A program made the translations under genes and the position numbers. From positions 1 to 57,772 of the forward strand of contig CAJTYV010000021.1 of assembly GCA_910584195.1 (NCBI GenBank): a DNA stretch of 57,772 nt, given 5' to 3'. The notes below the pieces were generated by a model. The model made no database searches. It was not told the origin of the DNA and worked only from the letters and a program-made list of their open reading frames with translations. Every line of letters begins with the position of its first letter. The first letter of the stretch is position 1. Of the stretch, positions 51,441 to 57,772 are shown one piece after another. Source of the stretch: an uncultured Ruminococcus sp. (GTDB lineage: Bacteria; Bacillota; Clostridia; Oscillospirales; Ruminococcaceae).

Positions 51441-52778
51441 GTGTTTCAGACACTGAAACGTGCGTGGAGCGTTCCCGAAATAAGGAAAAAGCTTTTGTAC
51501 ACATTACTCATGATCGTTATTTTCAGATTCGGATGTTCAGTTGCAGTTCCGTTCCTCGATACAAATGTTGTAAAGGATTGGATGGCTAACAATGCGACAA
51601 GCGGTAATTTCCTTGAATATCTGAATACGATAACAGGCGGCGCGCTGTCTAAGGCAACTATATTTGCACTTTCAATTACCCCATATATCAATGCGTCTAT
51701 CATCATGCAGCTGCTGACATATGCTCTGCCGCCGCTTGAAAGGCTGAGAGATGAAGGGGAAGAGGGCAGAAAAAAGATCAACAAGATCACTTCCGCAGTA
51801 GCTATGGCTCTTGCGGTATTCATGGGATTCGCCTACTATCTGACCCTTAAAAGAATGAAAGTTACAGGCGACGATGGTCTTATATCCTATGCTGTTAAAT
51901 ATGACAGCGGCTGGGAAATGTATTTCTCCGCAGTTGTTATAATCGCTTGTTTCGTTGCCGGAGCATCTTTCGTGGTGTGGATGGGCAACAGAATAAGCGA
52001 AAAAGGTATCGGCAACGGCGTATCTATGATACTCTTTGCAGGTATCGCGGCAAGATTCCCTGTAGATGCAGGCAGACTTGTCGGACTTATTAAGGAAAAG
52101 CCTGAAAAGTATCTTTTTGTTACTATCGGCTATGTTGTGTTTATCGTCTTTGAATTTGCCTTTATCGTTTTTATGAACGAGGCTGAAAGACGTATTCCTA
52201 TCCAGTATGCCAAGAGAGTTGTAGGAAGAAAGCAGTACGGCGGACAGAAAACTCACATTCCGATAAAGGTAATGATGAGCGGCGTTATGCCTATCATTTT
52301 TGCAATGTCGTTTATGTCGCTTCCGCAGACTATCCAACTTTTTGCAGGTCAGCCTACCAAAGCGGAGGGATTCTACTACCACTTCTGCAAGTTCTTCTCG
52401 ACAAGCAGCTGGTCTTACGCAATACTTTACTTTATCCTGATTATTGCGTTCAATTATTTTTACGTATCAATTCAGTACAATCCTATTGAGATAGCCAATA
52501 ATCTCCGTCAGTCGAACGGCGGTATTCCCGGTATCAGACCCGGAAAACCCACATCGGATTACATTCAGAGAGTTCTTTCAAAGATCGCTCTCGTGGGCGC
52601 GGTATTCCTCGGAATCATCGCAGTTATCCCGATCTTCTTCTCTATGGCGGATGAAAATCTCATATCTCTTTCGATGGGCGGTACTACAATACTCATTGCA
52701 GTAAGCGTTGCTCTTGAAACAACACGTACGCTTGAATCGCAGCTTATGATGAGACACCATAAGGGATTCCTCTCGTAA
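51441..52778 (+). CDS. secY: Preprotein translocase subunit SecY
   Basis: 445 residues from GTG 51441, one base after the rplO stop, with GAGGTG upstream. Ten membrane spans form the Sec channel; SITPYINASIIMQLLTYALPPLE near the plug and lateral gate, GNRISEKGIGNGVSMILFAGI and NNLRQSNGGIPGIRPGKPT (cytosolic loop) are conserved. It moves proteins with SecE, SecG and SecA. Confidence 0.98.
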   Translation: MFQTLKRAWSVPEIRKKLLYTLLMIVIFRFGCSVAVPFLDTNVVKDWMANNATSGNFLEYLNTITGGALSKATIFALSITPYINASIIMQLLTYALPPLERLRDEGEEGRKKINKITSAVAMALAVFMGFAYYLTLKRMKVTGDDGLISYAVKYDSGWEMYFSAVVIIACFVAGASFVVWMGNRISEKGIGNGVSMILFAGIAARFPVDAGRLVGLIKEKPEKYLFVTIGYVVFIVFEFAFIVFMNEAERRIPIQYAKRVVGRKQYGGQKTHIPIKVMMSGVMPIIFAMSFMSLPQTIQLFAGQPTKAEGFYYHFCKFFSTSSWSYAILYFILIIAFNYFYVSIQYNPIEIANNLRQSNGGIPGIRPGKPTSDYIQRVLSKIALVGAVFLGIIAVIPIFFSMADENLISLSMGGTTILIAVSVALETTRTLESQLMMRHHKGFLS

Positions 52779-52798
52779 GCATACAAGGAGGATATAAA

Positions 52799-53434
52799 AT
52801 GAATCTTATCTTTTTAGGCGCTCCCGGCGCAGGTAAGGGAACACAGGCTGAGGTAGTTTCCGAGGCTCTGAAGATCCCACAGATCTCAACAGGCAATATT
52901 CTTCGTGAAGCCGCTAAGAACGGCACAGAGTACGGTCTTAAAGCAAAGGCTGCTATGGATGCGGGCGCGCTTGTTTCCGACGACATCGTTATCGGAATCC
53001 TTAAAGAGCGTATCGCAGAGGAAGATTGCAGGGAAGGCTTCATTCTTGACGGTTTCCCCAGAACAGTTCCTCAGGCAGAGGCTCTCGATGCAATGGGTAT
53101 CAAGATCGACAAGGTGATAGAGATCAACGTGGCAGACGAAACTATCAAGCAGAGAGTTTCCGGCAGACGTGTATGTCAGGGCTGCGGCGCTTCCTATCAT
53201 ATTGAATACAAGCCTTCAAAAACAGAGGGCGTTTGCGATAAATGCGGCGACAAGACTGTGATCCGTAAGGACGATCAGCCCGAGGTAGTTCTCGAACGTC
53301 TCGCAACATATCACGAAAAAACAGCTCCTCTTAAAGATTACTACGAGAAACAGGGTAAGCTTGTTACCGTAGAGGGTCAGGAAGAGGTAGCCGACACATC
53401 AAAGCTCACTCTTGCGGCAGTAGGAGTCGAGTAA
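52799..53434 (+). CDS. adk: Adenylate kinase, zinc-LID type
   Basis: 211 residues. P-loop GAPGAGKGTQ at residues ~7-16, NMP-binding DGFPRTVPQAEA, and a LID with CQGCGASYHIEY and CDKCG, four cysteines that bind zinc as in other Gram-positives. It balances ATP, ADP and AMP. AAGGAGG precedes the ATG; the stop overlaps map (TAATG). Confidence 0.98.
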   Translation: MNLIFLGAPGAGKGTQAEVVSEALKIPQISTGNILREAAKNGTEYGLKAKAAMDAGALVSDDIVIGILKERIAEEDCREGFILDGFPRTVPQAEALDAMGIKIDKVIEINVADETIKQRVSGRRVCQGCGASYHIEYKPSKTEGVCDKCGDKTVIRKDDQPEVVLERLATYHEKTAPLKDYYEKQGKLVTVEGQEEVADTSKLTLAAVGVE

Positions 53435-54186
53435 TGAGCATAAGCATTAAATCACAGTCCGATTTAGCCATAATGCGTGAAGCAGGTAGGATTACCTGCG
53501 GCGCAATATGGTATGCGGGCGAAAAATTAAGGCCGGGTATGTCGACTCTCGATATCGACAAGCTGGTTGGCGAGTATTACGCCGAACACGGCTGCAGATC
53601 CTGCTTTAAAGGTCTTTACGGTTTTCCGGGGAACGCTTGTATCTCCGTAAACGAGGAGGTAATCCACGGAATCCCGAAGGCTAACCGCAGAATAAAGGAA
53701 GGCGATATAGTAAGCATCGACACGGGAGCCGCGTACAAGGGCTTCAACGGAGACAGCTGCTGGACTTTCCCTGTGGGTAAAATTTCTGATGAAGCCAAGG
53801 CATTGCTGGAGATTACGGAGGCGAGCCTTTACGAGGGCATCGCTCAGGCGAAGGCAGGGGCAAGGATCGGAGATATTTCTCATGCTGTAGAAGAGTATTG
53901 TGCTTCACGCGGCTACGGGATCGTAAGAAATTACTGCGGCCACGGCATCGGCAGAGAGGTACACGAATCGCCGGAGATACCGAATTGGGGCAAGGCAGGA
54001 CGAGGTCCGAGACTTGTTTCCGGCATGACGATCTGTATCGAGCCTATGATAAATCAAAAAGGCGACGATGTCAGAACTCTCAAGGACGGATGGACCGTGG
54101 TTACGAAAAATGGTTCGCTGTCTGCTCATTTTGAGCATATGATCGCAATAACTCCTGATGGTCCTGTAATTTTGACCAAACCCTGA
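53434..54186 (+). CDS. map: Type I methionine aminopeptidase
   Basis: 250 residues. Metal ligands are in SIDTGAAYKGFNGDSCWTF (two Asp), GHGIGREVHE (His), TICIEPMI (Glu) and AHFEHMIAI (Glu). It removes initiator Met at the ribosome. The ATG overlaps the adk stop. An RNA-binding KOW gene follows after 19 nt. Confidence 0.97.
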   Translation: MSISIKSQSDLAIMREAGRITCGAIWYAGEKLRPGMSTLDIDKLVGEYYAEHGCRSCFKGLYGFPGNACISVNEEVIHGIPKANRRIKEGDIVSIDTGAAYKGFNGDSCWTFPVGKISDEAKALLEITEASLYEGIAQAKAGARIGDISHAVEEYCASRGYGIVRNYCGHGIGREVHESPEIPNWGKAGRGPRLVSGMTICIEPMINQKGDDVRTLKDGWTVVTKNGSLSAHFEHMIAITPDGPVILTKP

Positions 54187-54205
54187 GGAATAGGGGGAAA
54201 TTATT

Positions 54206-54448
54206 GTGGAGCTTAGAATCGGCTCGGTTGTAAGAGCCACGGCGGGCAGAGACAAGGGAAGCTTCTTCGCTGTCACCGCTGTGGATAACGGAAGCTGTTC
54301 GATCGCTGACGGCAAAAGCAGAAAGCTTGCCTGTCCGAAGCGAAAAAATGTCAGGCATGTTTCTCTTACAGGCAGTATGATCGATATTAAAGATATAACT
54401 GATAAAAAACTCAGAACACTGCTGAAAGAATTCGGCAATGCTGAGTAA
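54206..54448 (+). CDS. KOW-domain RNA-binding protein
   Basis: 80 residues from GTG 54206 with AGGGGGA upstream. The KOW motif is GSVVRATAGRDKGSFFAVTAV near the start; the remainder is basic (KSRKLACPKRKNVRHVSLTG). Genes like this sit between map and infA in many Clostridia and resemble archaeal/eukaryotic L14e; a ribosome-linked role is inferred from place and fold. Confidence 0.85.
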   Translation: MELRIGSVVRATAGRDKGSFFAVTAVDNGSCSIADGKSRKLACPKRKNVRHVSLTGSMIDIKDITDKKLRTLLKEFGNAE

Positions 54449-54461
54449 AGGAGGTTACCCT

Positions 54462-54680
54462 ATGTCCAAGGAAGACGTAATCGAGGTTGAAGGCGTTGTT
54501 ACAGACGCTCTGCCCAATGCAATGTTTAAGGTGCAGCTGGAAAACGGTCATGAGGTACTCGCACACGTTTCCGGCAAGCTCAGAATGAATTATATCAGAA
54601 TAGTGCCGGGTGACAAGGTTAAGCTTGAAATGTCACCCTACGATCTGTCAAAGGGTCGTATCACATGGCGTGTCAAGTAA
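54462..54680 (+). CDS. infA: Translation initiation factor IF-1
   Basis: 72 residues from ATG 54462, the usual length, with AAAGGAGGT upstream; the open frame to 54438 overlaps the KOW gene end. MSKEDVIEVEGVVTDALPNA and HVSGKLRMNYIRIVPGDKV form the OB fold that blocks the A site. Confidence 0.98.
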   Translation: MSKEDVIEVEGVVTDALPNAMFKVQLENGHEVLAHVSGKLRMNYIRIVPGDKVKLEMSPYDLSKGRITWRVK

Positions 54681-54699
54681 GAAAGAGGAGGTATTTTCA

Positions 54700-54813
54700 A
54701 TGAAAGTCAGACCTTCAGTAAAACCTATTTGCGAAAAGTGCAAGGTTATCAAACGTAAAGGCAGAATTATGGTTATCTGCGAAAATCCGAAGCATAAGCA
54801 GCGTCAGGGTTAA
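54700..54813 (+). CDS. rpmJ: Ribosomal protein bL36, zinc-binding type
   Basis: 37 residues from ATG 54700 with GAGGAGGT upstream. MKVRPSVKPICEKCKVIKRK with the later CENPKHKQRQG gives the C-x2-C, C, H zinc set. It is too short for most gene-length cut-offs but certain. Confidence 0.98.
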   Translation: MKVRPSVKPICEKCKVIKRKGRIMVICENPKHKQRQG

Positions 54814-54842
54814 TCTCTGAGCTAAGTAATGGAGGTAATTAT

Positions 54843-55211
54843 ATGGCAAGAATAGCCGGTGTTGATCTTCCGAAGAATAAGAGAGTCGAGATCGGACTCA
54901 CCTACATCTACGGAATCGGTCGTCAGACTGCTACAGATATCCTCGCTAACACAGGCGTTAATCCCGATACAAGAGTTAAGGATCTCGCTGAGGAGGACGT
55001 AGCAAAGCTTCGTGACTATATTGACGCAAACTACACCGTTGAGGGCGATCTCCGCCGTGAGGTAGCTCTTAACATCAAGAGACTTGTTGAGATCCAGTGC
55101 TACAGAGGCGTTCGTCACAGAAAGGGACTCCCCGTAAGAGGTCAGAGAACTAAGACAAACGCAAGAACCCGCAAGGGTCCTGTAAAGACGATCGCTAACA
55201 AGAAGAAGTAA
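54843..55211 (+). CDS. rpsM: Ribosomal protein uS13
   Basis: 122 residues: MARIAGVDLPKNKRVEIGLT and CYRGVRHRKGLPVRGQRTKT, ending in the basic KTIANKKK tail that reaches the P-site tRNA. GGAGGT precedes the ATG. Confidence 0.98.
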   Translation: MARIAGVDLPKNKRVEIGLTYIYGIGRQTATDILANTGVNPDTRVKDLAEEDVAKLRDYIDANYTVEGDLRREVALNIKRLVEIQCYRGVRHRKGLPVRGQRTKTNARTRKGPVKTIANKKK

Positions 55212-55225
55212 GGAGGTTATGAGCT

Positions 55226-55630
55226 TTGGCACAGCAGAAGGGTAAAAAGGTTACTACAGTCAGAAGACGTAGAGAACGTAAGAACATCGAAAGCGGCGCA
55301 GTTCATATTCAGTCCACTTTCAACAATACAATCGTTACAATTACCGATACACAGGGTAATGCCATTTCATGGGCAAGCGCAGGCGAGCTTGGTTTCAGAG
55401 GCTCTAAGAAGTCTACTCCCTTTGCAGCTCAGACAGCGGCAGAGACAGCGGCTAAGGCTGCTATGGAGCACGGTCTTAAGTTTGTCGAGGTTTATGTAAA
55501 GGGCCCCGGCGCAGGACGAGAGGCTGCAATCAGAGCGCTCCAGACAGTAGGTCTTGAGGTTCGCATGATCAAGGACGTTACTCCTATTCCACACAACGGA
55601 TGCCGTCCTCCCAAAAGAAGACGTGTCTAA
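55226..55630 (+). CDS. rpsK: Ribosomal protein uS11
   Basis: 134 residues from TTG 55226 with AAGGAGGT upstream. GAVHIQSTFNNTIVTITDTQ and KDVTPIPHNGCRPPKRRRV are conserved; it forms the platform with S7 and S18. TTG starts are rare among ribosomal genes. Confidence 0.97.
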   Translation: MAQQKGKKVTTVRRRRERKNIESGAVHIQSTFNNTIVTITDTQGNAISWASAGELGFRGSKKSTPFAAQTAAETAAKAAMEHGLKFVEVYVKGPGAGREAAIRALQTVGLEVRMIKDVTPIPHNGCRPPKRRRV

Positions 55631-55650
55631 TCAAATCGGAGGTGTTATAA

Positions 55651-56250
55651 ATGGCAGTACAGAAGGAACCAATTCTTAAAAAGTGCAGATCTTTGGGCAT
55701 CAGCCCGGCTGTTCTCGGCGTTTCAAAGAAGGAATCCAACCGCTTTAAGAACGCTAATAACAGAAAGAAGATATCCGAATACGGTCTCCAGCTTAAGGAA
55801 AAGCAGAAGCTGAAATTTATCTACGGCGTTCTTGAGGGACAATTCCGTCACTACTTCGAGATCGCTTCCAAGATGGAAGGCAAGGCAGGTGACAACCTTA
55901 TCACATGTCTCGAGACAAGACTGGACAGCGTAGTGTTCAGAATGGGTCTCGCTCTCACAAGAAGAGAGGCAAGACAGCTGGTTGTTCACAGTCATTATAC
56001 AGTAAACGGCAAAAAGGTAAATATTCCCTCTTACAGAGTTAAGGTCGGCGATGTTATCGCGCTTAAAGAGAAGGACAGAACCTCTGAGAAGTTTAAGACG
56101 ACAGTTGAAGAAACTAAGGACAGAATCGTTCCTACATGGCTTGATGCCAAGAAGGACGATTTCAGCGCGGCTGTTACACGTCTTCCCTCAGCTGAGGATA
56201 TTGACTACGAGGTAGCTACACACCTCATCGTCGAGCTCTATTCTAAGTAA
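55651..56250 (+). CDS. rpsD: Ribosomal protein uS4
   Basis: 199 residues. The S4 RNA-binding domain is DNLITCLETRLDSVVFRMGL and RREARQLVVHSHYTVNGKKV; the N-terminal part has KLKFIYGVLEGQFRHYFEIA. It nucleates 30S assembly and represses its own operon in other bacteria. The zinc cysteines of some S4 are not seen. GGAGGTG precedes the ATG. Confidence 0.98.
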   Translation: MAVQKEPILKKCRSLGISPAVLGVSKKESNRFKNANNRKKISEYGLQLKEKQKLKFIYGVLEGQFRHYFEIASKMEGKAGDNLITCLETRLDSVVFRMGLALTRREARQLVVHSHYTVNGKKVNIPSYRVKVGDVIALKEKDRTSEKFKTTVEETKDRIVPTWLDAKKDDFSAAVTRLPSAEDIDYEVATHLIVELYSK

Positions 56251-56310
56251 TCACTTGATTGCGAAGAGAACCGAACTCGTAAAAACTTATTGCGAAACAG
56301 GAGGGTTTTT

Positions 56311-57276
56311 ATGCTGGAAAAAATCAACAAGCCGGATATCGACATTGTCGATCTTAAAAGTGACGGCAAATACGGCAAATTCGTTTTAGCACCGCTTGAG
56401 CGTGGATATGGTATAACTCTTGGAAACAGCCTCAGACGTGTGCTGCTCTCCTCACTTCCGGGTGTCGCGGTCACGTCTGTAAAGCTTGCGGGCAAGGATG
56501 GTACCGTACACCATGAGTTGTCAACGATTCCGGGCGTAAAGGAAGACGTTACGGAGATAATCCTCAGCATAAAGGGGCTCACAGCAAAGCTCTACGGAGA
56601 AGGTCCTAAGACCGTTTACGTAGAAGCCGAGGGCGAGTGTGAGATCACAGCAGGGGATATAAAGGCTGACTCCGAGGTGAATATTCTTGATCCGGGTATG
56701 CATATTGCAACCTTGGGCAAGGACGCAAAGCTCTACATGGAAATTACCATTGACAGAGGAAGAGGATATGTTTCGGCAGAAAGAAACAAGAAGCAGATAA
56801 ATCTGCCTGTTGACGTTATTGCCGTTGACAGCATCTATACTCCTGTTCTTAAGGTGAATTACACGGTAGAGGATACACGTCTCGGGCAGGTGACCGATTA
56901 CGACAAGCTGACCATCGAGGTATGGACCGACGGTACTATTTCGGCTAAGGAGGCTTTGTCGCAGGCAGCAAATCTGCTTGGCGAGCATCTGAAACTCTTT
57001 ATCGATCTTTCCGAAGAAGCAGGTCTTGCAGAAATGCTCGAGGAAAAGGATGAAAAGGGCAAGGAGAAGATCCTTGAGATGACTATTGAGGATCTTGACT
57101 TATCGGTACGTTCTTTCAATTGTCTGAAACGTGCGGGAATAAATACAGTAGACGACCTCATCAACAAGTCTGAGGAAGAAATGATGAAGGTAAGAAACCT
57201 TGGAAAGAAGTCCTTCGACGAGGTTAAAGAAAAGCTCCAGTCATTGGGCTTTGACCTCTCCTCCGAGGAAGAATAA
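56311..57276 (+). CDS. rpoA: RNA polymerase alpha subunit
   Basis: 321 residues from ATG 56311 with AGGAGGG upstream. The assembly domain has RGYGITLGNSLRRVLLSSLP, and the C-terminal domain (from ~residue 255) has the helix-hairpin-helix NCLKRAGINTVDDLINKSEE and RNLGKKSFDEVKEKL, which contacts UP elements and activators. Confidence 0.99.
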   Translation: MLEKINKPDIDIVDLKSDGKYGKFVLAPLERGYGITLGNSLRRVLLSSLPGVAVTSVKLAGKDGTVHHELSTIPGVKEDVTEIILSIKGLTAKLYGEGPKTVYVEAEGECEITAGDIKADSEVNILDPGMHIATLGKDAKLYMEITIDRGRGYVSAERNKKQINLPVDVIAVDSIYTPVLKVNYTVEDTRLGQVTDYDKLTIEVWTDGTISAKEALSQAANLLGEHLKLFIDLSEEAGLAEMLEEKDEKGKEKILEMTIEDLDLSVRSFNCLKRAGINTVDDLINKSEEEMMKVRNLGKKSFDEVKEKLQSLGFDLSSEEE

Positions 57277-57332
57277 TAAAAGAACCTGTCCGCAGGGCAG
57301 GCGATCACTTATAATGTAAAGGAGTGAAATAC

Positions 57333-57677
57333 ATGCCGGGTACAAGAAAGCTGGGCAGAACATCTGACCACAGAAAGGCAATGCTCAGAGGCATGGTAAC
57401 TTTCCTTCTCGAAAACGGTCAGATCGAAACGACTGTAACGAGAGCTAAGGAAGTACGTGCAGTTGCAGAGAAAATGATTACTATCGGTAAGAAGAATGAT
57501 CTGCACTCCAAGCGTCAGGTAATGGCATACGTAACAAAGGAAGCTGTTGCCAAGAAGCTTTTCGATGAGATTGCTCCCAAGTATGCGGAGAAGAACGGCG
57601 GTTATACACAGATCGTTAAGATCGGTCCTCGCCGCGGCGACGCAGCAGAAATGGCTATCATCAAGCTTGCTGACTAA
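57333..57677 (+). CDS. rplQ: Ribosomal protein bL17
   Basis: 114 residues from ATG 57333 with AAAGGAGTG upstream: MPGTRKLGRTSDHRKAMLRG and RAKEVRAVAEKMITIGKKND. It closes the cluster and is followed by two terminators. Confidence 0.98.
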   Translation: MPGTRKLGRTSDHRKAMLRGMVTFLLENGQIETTVTRAKEVRAVAEKMITIGKKNDLHSKRQVMAYVTKEAVAKKLFDEIAPKYAEKNGGYTQIVKIGPRRGDAAEMAIIKLAD

Positions 57678-57692
57678 TTAATAAATAAACGA

Positions 57693-57717
57693 GCCGTTTC
57701 CATTAATGGGAAACGGC
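57693..57717 (+). terminator. First hairpin after rplQ
   Basis: GCCGTTTCC-attaatg-GGAAACGGC, a 9-bp stem with a weak following TTCAGTC. It may stall polymerase ahead of the main terminator or stabilise the 3' end. Confidence 0.7.
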
Positions 57718-57732
57718 TTCAGTCTGTCGAAA

Positions 57733-57759
57733 AAGTCAAGCAAACGCTTGGCTTTTTTT
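57733..57759 (+). terminator. Main terminator of the ribosomal cluster
   Basis: AAGTCAAGC-aaac-GCTTGGCTT, 9 bp with one G-T pair, running into T7. It ends the S10-spc-alpha transcript. Confidence 0.9.
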
Positions 57760-57772
57760 CATAGATATGGTA

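Overview
The window looks like a chromosomal segment of a low- to mid-GC Gram-positive Clostridia, most likely a Ruminococcus-like member of the Oscillospiraceae. Signs are strong GGAGG-type ribosome binding sites, an hrcA-grpE-dnaK-dnaJ operon behind a CIRCE element, a Spo0A orthologue, spoVAD-spoVAE, VanRS-like two-component genes, a C-terminal KOW protein between map and infA, and plant or mucin glycan hydrolases (GH26, GH95). The genus is inferred from protein style, not proven. The complete S10-spc-alpha ribosomal cluster and a perfect parS-like site suggest an origin-proximal location.

Layout. 1-4850: the end of a transglutaminase-like protein, then a large NlpC/P60 plus SpaA-repeat surface protein translationally coupled to a small membrane protein. 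4892-8203: promoter, parS-like palindrome, OmpR-type regulator and a sensor kinase split by a one-base frameshift. 8222-10282: an aldolase-like gene, a ribbon-helix-helix gene, and a divergent SLOG gene broken by a ~153-bp palindromic MITE-like insertion. 10388-15501: heat-shock operon with two tandem-repeat copies before dnaJ. 15677-20484: Na+/proline symporter, polyphosphate kinase, phosphatidylserine synthase.

20576-28557 (minus strand): flavin reductase-like protein, Spo0A, acyltransferase, degenerate HAD protein, GH26 lipoprotein and GH95. 28784-30262: spoVAD-spoVAE behind a sigma-G-like promoter. 30265-33642 (minus): Wzz-like protein, a 58-residue lipoprotein and GlmM. 33889-41654: TtcA-like PP-loop protein, zinc-ribbon membrane protein, unknown gene, an XRE regulator with two identical operators, phosphatase, membrane protein, RluA, LuxS and an M23/LysM/G5 envelope peptidase.

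41774-57759: ribosomal protein supercluster from rpsJ to rplQ with secY, adk, map, a KOW gene, infA and rpoA, preceded by a ~320-nt structured leader that contains an intrinsic terminator and followed by tandem terminators. Many of its genes are linked by TAATG overlaps. Dispersed repeats recur between genes: a 50-bp promoter-bearing module found in front of two unrelated genes, a TTAAGGCA family, 77-bp and 84-bp tandem arrays, and a shared 46-bp leader element. No tRNA, rRNA, CRISPR array or phage was seen.
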